Source: Erwinia mallotivora
GTDB lineage: Bacteria; Pseudomonadota; Gammaproteobacteria; Enterobacterales; Enterobacteriaceae
Length of the DNA: 64,000 bases
Reading direction: 5' to 3'
Assembly (NCBI RefSeq): GCF_000590885.1
Contig: NZ_JFHN01000020.1
Location: forward strand, 1-64,000
The notes below the pieces were generated by a model. It worked only from the letters and a program-made list of their open reading frames with translations, ran no database searches and was not told where the DNA came from. The position numbers and the translations under genes are program-made. Positions within the stretch are counted from its first letter, which is position 1. Each line of letters opens with the position of its first letter. This document shows positions 56,107-64,000 of this stretch, one piece after another.

Positions 56107-56583
56107 TCAAGCTTTCTCGCTGGCTTTACTGGTATTACAAATCCCTTCCGGGTGACGGCGGTCCCGTTCATAGATCTCCTTTAACGCATCCGCCACCGTA
56201 CGTCTGGCCAGCACGCTCATTGAGGCCTGCTCCGCTTCACGCGCAAGCTCTTTAAAAAACCAACAGGTATTCGCGCTGACCAGACAGCGGGCCGGCACTT
56301 CTGGTCTTCCTGCCAGCAAAGGTTTATCTTCGAGCACTGAGGTGTAAATATCACACAGCGTTATCTCTTCAGCCGGGCGCCCCAGTCTGATGGTTCCTGC
56401 CCGCCCGAGTGTTGCAACAATGATGCCGTCACGGGTCAACGGCACCATCATTTTGCGAACAAAGCTTGGATTAGCGTCCAGCCCCATCGCCAGAATTTTG
56501 CTGGTGCTGCGTTTACCTTCCCGCTCCGCCTGGGCTATACAGAGCACCATTTGTAGGGCCGTAGGAAAACGAATATCAAGCAT
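56107..56583 (-). CDS. Rrf2-family transcriptional regulator
   Basis: 158 residues: an N-terminal winged HTH (LDIRFPTALQMVLCIAQAE, LAMGLDANPSFVRKMMVPL, TLGRAGTIRLGRPAEEITL) and a dimerisation helix. Cysteines in ARCLVSANTC do not give the IscR/NsrR three-Cys spacing, so an Fe-S cluster of that kind is uncertain; it is closer to the YwnA-type subgroup. It may regulate the oxidoreductase gene upstream on the same strand or act elsewhere. Confidence 0.85.
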   Translation of the reverse strand: MLDIRFPTALQMVLCIAQAEREGKRSTSKILAMGLDANPSFVRKMMVPLTRDGIIVATLGRAGTIRLGRPAEEITLCDIYTSVLEDKPLLAGRPEVPARCLVSANTCWFFKELAREAEQASMSVLARRTVADALKEIYERDRRHPEGICNTSKASEKA

Positions 56584-56785
56584 GTTCTAGTCCTTGCTTT
56601 CAATTGCGCACCACTGTAACAGTAGTGGTTTTAAAAGCCTTTAAAATCAAATTGTTGAAAATAAAAAACACCAAAATAATATAACAAATACTGTTGCGAT
56701 TTAGAAGATTGTCAGTAAGCGATTACTGCTATTAGCCGTATCACGCTGAAATACAGGCAATTATGTTAGTTAACTTTAACGAATA

Positions 56786-57658
56786 TCAGCGCTTTTTCTC
56801 CGCCAGGTACTGGCTGACTACCGAAAGATCTTTCTCTCCATATCCTGCGTTAACCGCTTCCTGCCAGATTTCTGCGATCGTTTCCAGTCCCGGAAGTCGA
56901 CTTTCAGATGCAGCAGCGAGCGCCAGTCTGGCATCCTTAAGCGCCCAGCTGAGGTGCATTTGTGGCTCATAGCTCCCCTGCTTTATCATATCCAGTTTGC
57001 TTTTCGCATAAGGCACAGCCAGCGGTCCGCCTTCAAGCGTGTTCCATAACTCATCAGGGCTGAAACCCAGCGTCTGAGCGATCTGATGGCTCTCGGCCAG
57101 CCCCTGCACCATTGAAATCAGCCAGGCGTTAACGACCAGCTTCATCCGTGATGCACGACCTGCTTCGCCCAACCATTTGGTTTCTCTTGCTATAGCTGAA
57201 AATACCTGCTTAGCGGCTTGAGCATTCTGGCGTTCACCACTTGCCAGCACCACGATCTGCGCATTTTCTGCCGGGGATTTGGTCCCGGAAACCGGGGCAT
57301 CAAGAAAAATGACATCTGAACGTTGTGCTGCAAAACTGGCAATAAGCCTTTCTGTCGCATCGACGCCAATGGTACCCATTTGCGCGACGATTGCTCCCGG
57401 CTTAAGTTCAGGCAGAATCTGATGCATTACATTTTCCGTGCTGTTTGCATCTGCCAGCATGGTGATCACCACATCAGCCTGTTGTACCGCCTGTTGCGGT
57501 GACGCGGTAGGTAGCAACCCGGCCTCCTCCAGATCTTCACCGCGTGCCTTTGTCCGGTTCCAGCCAGAGGTTGTAAAATGTTTTTTAAGCAGGTTGGCAG
57601 CAAACGCGTGCCCCATCGCCCCCAGGCCCAGTACTGCCACACAAGGAAGTGAACTCAT
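56786..57658 (-). CDS. NAD(P)-dependent beta-hydroxyacid dehydrogenase/imine-reductase-like oxidoreductase
   Basis: 290 residues. The Rossmann motif VLGLGAMG lies at the N-terminus, NRTKAR follows beta-2 (Arg/Thr suits NADPH), then MGTIGVDAT and FLDAPVSGTKSPAENAQ (substrate loop). KLVVNAW, where the usual catalytic Lys of the 3-hydroxyisobutyrate dehydrogenase family would be, completes the pattern. Substrate unknown; glyoxylate/succinic-semialdehyde reductase-like activity is one possibility. Divergent from sotB. Confidence 0.85.
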   Translation of the reverse strand: MSSLPCVAVLGLGAMGHAFAANLLKKHFTTSGWNRTKARGEDLEEAGLLPTASPQQAVQQADVVITMLADANSTENVMHQILPELKPGAIVAQMGTIGVDATERLIASFAAQRSDVIFLDAPVSGTKSPAENAQIVVLASGERQNAQAAKQVFSAIARETKWLGEAGRASRMKLVVNAWLISMVQGLAESHQIAQTLGFSPDELWNTLEGGPLAVPYAKSKLDMIKQGSYEPQMHLSWALKDARLALAAASESRLPGLETIAEIWQEAVNAGYGEKDLSVVSQYLAEKKR

Positions 57659-57931
57659 CGCATAACCCTTTAATCGTTCGCAGGAGTGGCACTAAAGCCA
57701 CCTTTCACAGCCCAGGATAGCGCAATCTGCCATACTGTGCCTGTAAAAAGCGCCGCTATTTCTGTACGGTGGCACCGTTTAAAGACAATGAGCGAAGGAG
57801 ATGATGCGTGAATTTACAAAAAAGATAATTTTCAGATGTCATCTGCCTGCCAGATCGAACACAATATGCATTCTTCTTCCTTATTTCGCCTGGTGTGAAA
57901 TTAATCCGCTACCAATAAGCTGTTAACTTCA

Positions 57932-59116
57932 ATGCAATCAACCACTGTTTCACGCAAAGTTGCATGGTTACGTGTCATCATGTTAGCCATTGCTGCGTTC
58001 ATTTTTAATACCACCGAATTTGCGCCAGTAGGGCTGTTGTCTGACATCGCCCTGAGTTTCTCAATGCCCACTGCTCAGGTGGGATTGATGCTGACTATTT
58101 ATGCATGGGTGGTTGCACTGCTTTCACTGCCTATGATGTTACTTACCCGTAACATTGAGCGGCGCTTTCTGCTGACGGGCATTTTTCTGCTGTTTGTTGT
58201 CAGTCATGCGTTATCCACAGTGGCATGGAGTTTTAATATTCTGGTGGTGTCCAGAATAGGTATCGCTCTGTCGCACGCTATTTTCTGGTCAATAACCGCT
58301 TCACTGGCGATCAGGGTCGCACCGGCAGGCAAAAAAACCCAGGCGCTGAGTATGTTAGCAACAGGGACAGCACTGGCGATGGTGTTGGGCCTGCCTGTTG
58401 GCCGAATGATTGGTCAACTGCTTGGCTGGCGGGTGACATTCGGGGTGATTGGCGTCGTGGCGCTGGCAACAATGCTTTGTCTGGTGAAACTGCTGCCAAA
58501 ACTACCCAGTGAACACACTGGTTCTTTAAAAAGTGTGCCGATGTTATTTAAGCGTCCCGCGCTGGTTACGCTCTATCTGCTGATTGCCGTGGTGGTGACG
58601 GCGCATTACACCGCTTACAGCTATATTGAGCCGTTTATTCAGACCGTTGCCGGAATGGGTGAAAATTTCACCACTTTTCTGTTACTGATATTTGGTGCCG
58701 CCGGCATTATTGGTAGCATCCTGTTCAGTACGGCAGGAAATAAATTTCCCGCAGCCTTTCTGACCGGTTCAATTGCGATCATTTCTCTGTGTATGCTGTG
58801 TTTGTATATTGCTGCCACTCAGAGTATCGCTATTGCAACATTATGTATTCTCTGGGGTATGTCGATGATGATCATCGGCCTGGCGGTACAGGTGCGTGTG
58901 CTGACCCTTGCTCCGGATGCCACAGATGTTGCCATGTCACTGCTGTCTGGTATCTACAATATCGGTATTGGCGGTGGTGCACTGTTGGGGAATCAGGTCA
59001 GCCAGCATCTTAACATGGCGAGTATCGGCTATGTGGGAGGCGGTATTGGCGTGATTTCTCTGATATGGTGCGTATGGAGTATGCGGCGTTATCCTCAGTT
59101 GCGTATTAACGGCTGA
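57932..59116 (+). CDS. sotB: Sugar efflux transporter SotB
   Basis: A 394-residue, 12-helix MFS exporter closely similar to E. coli SotB (YdeA) throughout: SRKVAWLRV at the start, [60 protein letters not shown] and [22 protein letters not shown]. It exports arabinose and other sugars. It is next to, but convergent with, the rhamnose genes. Confidence 0.94.
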   Translation: MQSTTVSRKVAWLRVIMLAIAAFIFNTTEFAPVGLLSDIALSFSMPTAQVGLMLTIYAWVVALLSLPMMLLTRNIERRFLLTGIFLLFVVSHALSTVAWSFNILVVSRIGIALSHAIFWSITASLAIRVAPAGKKTQALSMLATGTALAMVLGLPVGRMIGQLLGWRVTFGVIGVVALATMLCLVKLLPKLPSEHTGSLKSVPMLFKRPALVTLYLLIAVVVTAHYTAYSYIEPFIQTVAGMGENFTTFLLLIFGAAGIIGSILFSTAGNKFPAAFLTGSIAIISLCMLCLYIAATQSIAIATLCILWGMSMMIIGLAVQVRVLTLAPDATDVAMSLLSGIYNIGIGGGALLGNQVSQHLNMASIGYVGGGIGVISLIWCVWSMRRYPQLRING

Positions 59117-59124
59117 AGAAAAAC

Positions 59125-59153
59125 GGGCGGTTTGTCAGAATGGCAAACCGCCC
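59125..59153. terminator. Bidirectional terminator between sotB and rhaM
   Basis: GGGCGGTTTG (59125-59134) pairs perfectly with CAAACCGCCC (59144-59153) between convergent stop codons. Confidence 0.85.
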
Positions 59154-59158
59154 TTCTA

Positions 59159-59473
59159 CTACTCAAGATAAAACACAGAACACAATTCAGTACTGACCGG
59201 GCTACAGTCGGCATTCGATGGCATCAGTTCACACATTGAGCGCCACCACCGCTGACAGACCTCGGTTTGCGCCACCGCGTTCCAGCGTTCCTCCGACTCG
59301 ATATCCACCACGCCAAACAGCAAATTACGTGACGCATCAAGAAAGATACTGTAATGATGCGCGCCATGCTGTTTTAACGTCCCGGCCAGTTCCGGCCAGA
59401 TGGGATTGTGGCGGCGCTGGTATTCCTGATGCCTGTCGGCATGAATCTGCATCACGAAGGCTTTACGCAACAT
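59159..59473 (-). CDS. rhaM: L-rhamnose mutarotase
   Basis: 104 residues, closely matching E. coli RhaM ([46 protein letters not shown]). It interconverts alpha- and beta-L-rhamnose. Last gene of the rhaBAD run; its start overlaps the rhaD stop by 11 bases. Confidence 0.95.
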   Translation of the reverse strand: MLRKAFVMQIHADRHQEYQRRHNPIWPELAGTLKQHGAHHYSIFLDASRNLLFGVVDIESEERWNAVAQTEVCQRWWRSMCELMPSNADCSPVSTELCSVFYLE

Positions 59474-60305
59474 AGGGATGCCTGGCGTCCAGCGCTGCCT
59501 GCCAGGGTTTTACGTTGAAACGCTCACCCAGGGCTATGAGTTCTTTTGTCGTAATACTTTGTCTCATGCCACCCATCGACAGCACTTTCACCACAACTTC
59601 TGAGGACTTCTCAGCGGTATCGATCAGGCCAAAAGTCTCATCCAGCGTAGGACCTGCGCCGAAGACACCGTGGAAAGGCCACATGACCAGGCTGTGTGAA
59701 GCCATTTTTTCTGCCGTGGCATCACCAATACCGTCAGTACCCGGTACCATCCAGGGCACGATCCCCACCCCGTCAGGAAACACCACCAGGCACTCTGTAC
59801 TTCCTTCCCACAACAAGCGTGTAAAGACGGCAGAATCCAGCTCTGTCACATAGCTCAGTGACATAAAGTTAGTCGCATGACAGTGCATAATCACCCGATC
59901 AACGCCATTGCTGACTTTCATTCGTATGGCGTGTGACTGGAAATGTGAAGCCAGTTCGGAAGTCGGCAAGCCACCATTGGTTAAACCCCAGTAAATACTG
60001 TAGGCCCGACCATCTTCGCTGACACGCAGCAGCACCAGACTGTCGGCAGGATCCAACTGAACATTACGGAAAAATTTGCCGGAACCGGTAACCAGGAACC
60101 AGCAGCCAGCGAGAGCAGGCGCAGGCTGGCTCAGCTCGATATTGCGCGGCTTCTGGTAAAAGTCCTGTGCGAAGGGTTTTACCTCCTCGTCAAGCAGGCG
60201 CAGACTGACATTGCCGCCGTTGCGTTCATCCCACCCTTTAAGCCACATATCACTGGTAGCTTTGACCATTCCCTGGACAAACCAGGAAGTCAGAATGTGT
60301 TGCAT
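59463..60305 (-). CDS. rhaD: Rhamnulose-1-phosphate aldolase
   Basis: A 280-residue class II aldolase splitting L-rhamnulose 1-phosphate into dihydroxyacetone phosphate and L-lactaldehyde. Features: [14 protein letters not shown], the substrate Gly-rich [10 protein letters not shown], zinc ligands in VIMHCHATN and a later [10 protein letters not shown]. Follows rhaA by 9 bases. Confidence 0.95.
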   Translation of the reverse strand: MQHILTSWFVQGMVKATSDMWLKGWDERNGGNVSLRLLDEEVKPFAQDFYQKPRNIELSQPAPALAGCWFLVTGSGKFFRNVQLDPADSLVLLRVSEDGRAYSIYWGLTNGGLPTSELASHFQSHAIRMKVSNGVDRVIMHCHATNFMSLSYVTELDSAVFTRLLWEGSTECLVVFPDGVGIVPWMVPGTDGIGDATAEKMASHSLVMWPFHGVFGAGPTLDETFGLIDTAEKSSEVVVKVLSMGGMRQSITTKELIALGERFNVKPWQAALDARHPYVA

Positions 60306-60314
60306 AATAGACCC

Positions 60315-61571
60315 TTAGCGTTTACTGAGAATGTGTTGTTCATAATGACGTACTTCACCAAGCCAGCTGGCATCCGCCGGAACATCGTGACGCAGACAGT
60401 AAGTCTCCCAAACCGCCTGCCAGGGCAGACATTTCTGCTCTTCCAGCAATGCCAGTCGTGCGGTGTAATCTCCTTCCAGTTCCAGTTTTTTTAACCGGTC
60501 AACAGGTTCCAGCAACGCCCGCAGCAGTGCTTTCTTCGCATTACGGGTACCAATTACCCATGCCGCGATACGGTTAATGGAGGCATCGAAGAAATCCAGG
60601 CCGATATGCACCTTATCGAATAGTTTCTGGCGGACAATTTCGCTGGCAATCGCCTGAGTCTCATCATCCAGCAACACCACATGATCACTGTCCCACCTTA
60701 CCGGACGGCTGACGTGAAGCAGCAGACGTGGTACATAAAGCATGGCGGTGGAAATTTTGTCGGAAATCACTTCGGTTGGATGGAAATGCCCGGCATCCAG
60801 TGTCAGGGCTGTCTGGCGGCTGGCGGCATAGCCGAGGCAAAATTCATTTGATCCTACGGTGTAACTTTCCGCCCCAATACCAAACAGTTTGCTCTCCACC
60901 GCATCAATGTGATGGGCCGGGTTCAGTTTTTCACTGATTACCTCATCGAGAGAATTCATCAGACGTTCGCGTGGCGCGAAGCGATCAACGGTCAGATCTT
61001 TCATACCATCCGGTACCCATATATTCATGACCGATGGTGTTCCCAACTGCTCACCGAAAAAGGCCGAAACCCGCCGGCTGGCTTTACAATGTTCAATCCA
61101 GAACTGACGCACTACTCTGTCGGCACTGGAGAGGGTAAAACCACTCTCACTCATCGGATGCGAAAAACAGGATGGATTGAAATCCAGGCCCAGCTGATTT
61201 GCTTTGGCCCATTCAACCCACTGCGCGAAATGCTCCGGTCGGATATCACTCCGCTCAACGGGTTTGTCGCTTTCCAGATAGATAGCATGCAGATTCAGCC
61301 TTTTTGCGCCCGGGATCAGCGACATGGCCTTATCCACATCGGCCCGCAACTCTGTGGCATTACGGGCTTTTCCCGGATAATTGCCGGTGGCCTGAATTCC
61401 TCCGGTCAGCGATCCCTGCGGATTCTCAAACCCACGCACGTCATCACCCTGCCAGCAATGCATGGATACCGGTATTTTATCCAGCTGGGCCATAGCGGCG
61501 TTAACATCAATACCGATCTCTGCAAAACGCTGTTTTGCCAACTCGAACGCCTGTTCGATTGCTCGGGTCAT
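60315..61571 (-). CDS. rhaA: L-rhamnose isomerase
   Basis: 418 residues from ATG 61571 ([11 protein letters not shown]), aligning with E. coli RhaA from its start. AAGGAG is 8 bases before this ATG but only 2 before the upstream in-frame ATG at 61577. Conserved: [65 protein letters not shown]. The start overlaps the rhaB stop by 4 bases. Confidence 0.96.
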   Translation of the reverse strand: MTRAIEQAFELAKQRFAEIGIDVNAAMAQLDKIPVSMHCWQGDDVRGFENPQGSLTGGIQATGNYPGKARNATELRADVDKAMSLIPGAKRLNLHAIYLESDKPVERSDIRPEHFAQWVEWAKANQLGLDFNPSCFSHPMSESGFTLSSADRVVRQFWIEHCKASRRVSAFFGEQLGTPSVMNIWVPDGMKDLTVDRFAPRERLMNSLDEVISEKLNPAHHIDAVESKLFGIGAESYTVGSNEFCLGYAASRQTALTLDAGHFHPTEVISDKISTAMLYVPRLLLHVSRPVRWDSDHVVLLDDETQAIASEIVRQKLFDKVHIGLDFFDASINRIAAWVIGTRNAKKALLRALLEPVDRLKKLELEGDYTARLALLEEQKCLPWQAVWETYCLRHDVPADASWLGEVRHYEQHILSKR

Positions 61572-63040
61572 ATACATAGCTCCTTAGCCGTGTCTGTCAG
61601 TGACTGAAAAAGTGGCCAACTACGCCGCCAGACGTCACTGACCTGTGGGGTATAAGTTTTTAACGGAAAATTTTGTTTGATCAGCTGGCGAAAGTGCGTC
61701 ACATCGCGCACCTCACCACAGGCAATTAACTGGCAGCCAACATTGCCCAGCGTCGAGGCTTCAACCGGCCCGGCCAGCACCGTGATACCGCAAGCATCGG
61801 CGCATAGCTGGTTGAGTAGCGGGTTCTGGCAACCGCCGCCAACAATGTGCAATTGCCTGAAGGGTGCACCGCGTAACTGTTCCAGCTCCTGCAATACCTG
61901 GCGATAAAAAAGAGCCAGACTGTCGAAGATACATCTGGCCAGTGCCGCCGGACTGGTGGGTTGCGGCATCCCCCGCTCCACGCACGCATTCTGAATTTCA
62001 CAAACCATGCTGGCAGGATTGATAAAACGAGGATCGTTTGGATTAATTAATGCACGACAGGCCGTCTGTACCCTGGCTTCAGCAATCAGGGAGTCCAAAT
62101 CCTCAATTGACAGTTCGCTGCAAACACGCTGCAACAGCCACAGTCCCATGATGTTTTTTAACACCCGATAACGCCCCTCTGCCCCGCCCTCATTGGTGAT
62201 GTTCAACATCAGTGCGGCGTCGTTGTTGTAGGGTTCCAGGCTTTCAAACCCCATCAGCGACCAGGTGCCTGAGCTTAACCATGCTGAATCATGGTTGGTC
62301 AGGGGGGCCGCCAGAACGGCACTGGCGGTGTCATGCGTAGCTACGGCGACAACAGGCACTTCTTTCCCGGATGCGGTCTGCCAGCACCCTGGCTGAGTAC
62401 CGGGCAATGAAGGTTTGCCAAACCAGTCCGGATTCATCCCCGCCCACTGCATCAGCGTCGTATCCCATTCACCACTGTTGATATTCAGCAATTGAGTGGT
62501 TGTGGCATTGGTGTATTCCCAGTTCATCTCACCGGTAAGTTTGTAGAGAAAGTAATCGGGGATTAGCAACGCGTGGCGAACGTCTTTCAGCCACGCTGCT
62601 TTGCTTTCCGACAATGCTCGTAGCTGATAAAGCGTGTTGAAAGGAAGAAACTGAATGCCGGTACGTTTATAGATGGTTTCACGCCCCAGCTCACAGCAGG
62701 CCTGTTCCTGAATACCATGAGTTCTGTCATCACGATACGCCACCGGCAGGCCGATACGCTTACCCTGTTTATCCAACAGAATAAAATCCACTCCCCAGGT
62801 ATCAATTCCAATGCTGTCCGCATGGATGCCGTGCGGTTCGAGGGTAAGTAGCGCATCGAAAATAAACTTTTCCAGCGCGTCTATGTCCCAGCACTGAAAA
62901 TCACTCAGCGTGACAAGGCGATTTTTCGTCCTGGCTATTTCCTGTAACGCGAGTTCTCCGTTATGTGAATCAAAGCGGGCCAACATGACGCGACCGCTGG
63001 ATGCGCCCAGATCGATGGCAACACAATTTCGTATGCTCAT
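61568..63040 (-). CDS. rhaB: Rhamnulokinase
   Basis: A 490-residue FGGY kinase phosphorylating L-rhamnulose. N-terminal [18 protein letters not shown], mid-protein [24 protein letters not shown] and C-terminal [20 protein letters not shown] are RhaB signatures. First gene of rhaBAD-rhaM, divergent from rhaS. Confidence 0.96.
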   Translation of the reverse strand: MSIRNCVAIDLGASSGRVMLARFDSHNGELALQEIARTKNRLVTLSDFQCWDIDALEKFIFDALLTLEPHGIHADSIGIDTWGVDFILLDKQGKRIGLPVAYRDDRTHGIQEQACCELGRETIYKRTGIQFLPFNTLYQLRALSESKAAWLKDVRHALLIPDYFLYKLTGEMNWEYTNATTTQLLNINSGEWDTTLMQWAGMNPDWFGKPSLPGTQPGCWQTASGKEVPVVAVATHDTASAVLAAPLTNHDSAWLSSGTWSLMGFESLEPYNNDAALMLNITNEGGAEGRYRVLKNIMGLWLLQRVCSELSIEDLDSLIAEARVQTACRALINPNDPRFINPASMVCEIQNACVERGMPQPTSPAALARCIFDSLALFYRQVLQELEQLRGAPFRQLHIVGGGCQNPLLNQLCADACGITVLAGPVEASTLGNVGCQLIACGEVRDVTHFRQLIKQNFPLKTYTPQVSDVWRRSWPLFQSLTDTAKELCI

Positions 63041-63149
63041 GGTATTGGCTTCCTGTCAGTTCAATGACGACAGTGTAAAAGCCAGCCTGTTTACTACCTT
63101 CCCTCTACTGCCAGACAACGCCTCCTGCTGGCAACACAACAAAGGTAAG

Positions 63150-63165
63150 CGTGAATCAGCTCACA
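63150..63165. promoter_or_regulatory. CRP-cAMP binding site in the rhaB-rhaS intergenic region
   Basis: CGTGA-ATCAGC-TCACA at 63150-63165 matches the TGTGA-N6-TCACA consensus at nine of ten key bases. It lies 110 bases upstream of rhaB and 176 of rhaS. CRP control of both rha promoters is established in E. coli. Confidence 0.75.
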
Positions 63166-63340
63166 CTTTTATTTTTGAATTACGACGTTATGGGATGTGA
63201 TGCCACGCGCAATTTTCGAATTTTACGCCGGGTGTTCTTGAATAATTCGCCAGCCGACAACCGTTTTATGTCGAAAATTCAAGGTGGAAAGAGAGCTCTG
63301 GCAGTAAAATTTCCCAACTGAAATTGAGAGAGGAAACATC

Positions 63341-64000
63341 ATGACGGTGTTACACAGCGTGGATTTTTTCCCGGACGGCGGATTCCCGGTCGCGATTGAA
63401 CCCCGTGCGCCTCAAAGCGCCTTTCCGGAGCATTATCATGATGATTTCCATGAAATCGTTATCGTTGAGCAAGGTGCCGGCGTGCATATTTTCAATGGCG
63501 AGCCAAAACCGCTCTGCGGCGGTTGTATCTGCTTTGTACGCAATCATGACCGTCATATGTATGAGCAGACCGAGCAGCTGGTGCTGACCAACGTTTTGTA
63601 TCGGGGACCGGAAGCTTTTCGATTTGTCGCAGGCTTTCAACATCTGCTGCCACAGGAGTGTAATGGGAATTACCCTTCTCACTGGCGTATCAACAGCAAA
63701 GTGCTGGAGCAGACCAGGCAACTGATAAATGAGATGAAAAAAGATCGCCTGCCACTTTGCGTTGAGACTCAGGCCGAACAGGAGATGCGTTTTATGCAAC
63801 TGTTGCTACTATTGCGTCGGGGATGCAGTGAACAACAGGGTGGCGATCAGTGTGACAGGATGCATGGTTTACTGGACTGGCTGGCCGATCATTTCCACGA
63901 GGAAATCGACTGGGAGATGCTGGCAGAGCAATTCTCACTTTCGCTCAGAACACTGCATCGGCAGCTGAAACAGCAAACCGGCAGCACGCCACAGCGTTAT
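63341..64000 (+). CDS. rhaS: Rhamnose operon activator RhaS (cut by window end)
   Basis: The first 220 codons of RhaS run off the window edge (E. coli RhaS has 278). The N-terminal cupin-type rhamnose-binding domain ([19 protein letters not shown]...HVFNG-like region) is followed by the AraC-type first HTH ([27 protein letters not shown]). GAGAGGAAAC precedes the ATG. It activates rhaBAD with rhamnose. rhaR and rhaT would be expected beyond the edge. Confidence 0.94.
   Translation, partial: MTVLHSVDFFPDGGFPVAIEPRAPQSAFPEHYHDDFHEIVIVEQGAGVHIFNGEPKPLCGGCICFVRNHDRHMYEQTEQLVLTNVLYRGPEAFRFVAGFQHLLPQECNGNYPSHWRINSKVLEQTRQLINEMKKDRLPLCVETQAEQEMRFMQLLLLLRRGCSEQQGGDQCDRMHGLLDWLADHFHEEIDWEMLAEQFSLSLRTLHRQLKQQTGSTPQRY

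Overview
The window looks like the chromosome of a plant- and insect-associated enterobacterium, most likely Erwiniaceae (Erwinia or Pantoea type). Core genes such as dbpA, ahr, sotB, rhaBAD-rhaM-rhaS and a yiaJ/yiaK-sgbE sugar-acid cluster are clearly enterobacterial. A perfect HrpL-type promoter (hrp box) in front of a 758-residue protein points to a plant-type Hrp type III secretion regulon. Full-length Tc insecticidal toxin genes and enhancin-type mucin/chitin-targeting proteins point to an insect host or vector. The genus is an inference; no marker gene is present.

Layout. 1-3.7 kb: the right end of an IS481/IS3-type insertion sequence that appears to cut the 3' end of an M60 (enhancin-like) metallopeptidase gene, then, on the other strand, the mucin-binding/chitin-binding tail of an enhancin. 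4.1-5.4 kb: dbpA. 5.8-17.7 kb: TcdA-like TcA and TcdB-like TcB genes, without a TcC gene. 17.8-22.4 kb: ddc-dat (1,3-diaminopropane from aspartate semialdehyde) and a DASS anion transporter. 22.5-24.9 kb: the hrp-box candidate effector. 24.9-31.7 kb: the srfABC operon. 32.1-34.6 kb: a soluble PAS-PAS chemoreceptor and ahr. 34.8-38.6 kb: an AT-rich accessory island with a coiled-coil gene split by a frameshift at an A9 run, a diverged copy of the ahr 3' end, a gene fragment, an orphan T6SS cassette (Hcp, PGRP-type amidase, lipoprotein) and a resolvase relic.

38.7-51.2 kb: a large catabolic cluster read leftwards from a divergent IclR regulator (yiaJ/plaR type). It comprises a sugar ABC transporter, an SMP-30 lactonase, 2,3-diketo-L-gulonate reductase (yiaK), yiaL, an MFS transporter, lyxK and sgbH-sgbU-sgbE. 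Together they should convert 2,3-diketo-L-gulonate (from ascorbate) to D-xylulose 5-phosphate. 51.5-53.3 kb: an unusual ricin-lectin/metallophosphoesterase protein. 53.8-59.1 kb: a PerM-type permease, SoxS/Rob-like and Rrf2 regulators, a beta-hydroxyacid dehydrogenase-like oxidoreductase and SotB. 59.2-64 kb: L-rhamnose catabolism (rhaBAD, rhaM) and the start of divergent rhaS.

The strongest candidates for undescribed biology are the HrpL-promoter effector of unknown fold next to srfABC, the split enhancin system, the orphan Hcp-amidase-lipoprotein cassette, and the lectin-phosphoesterase protein.
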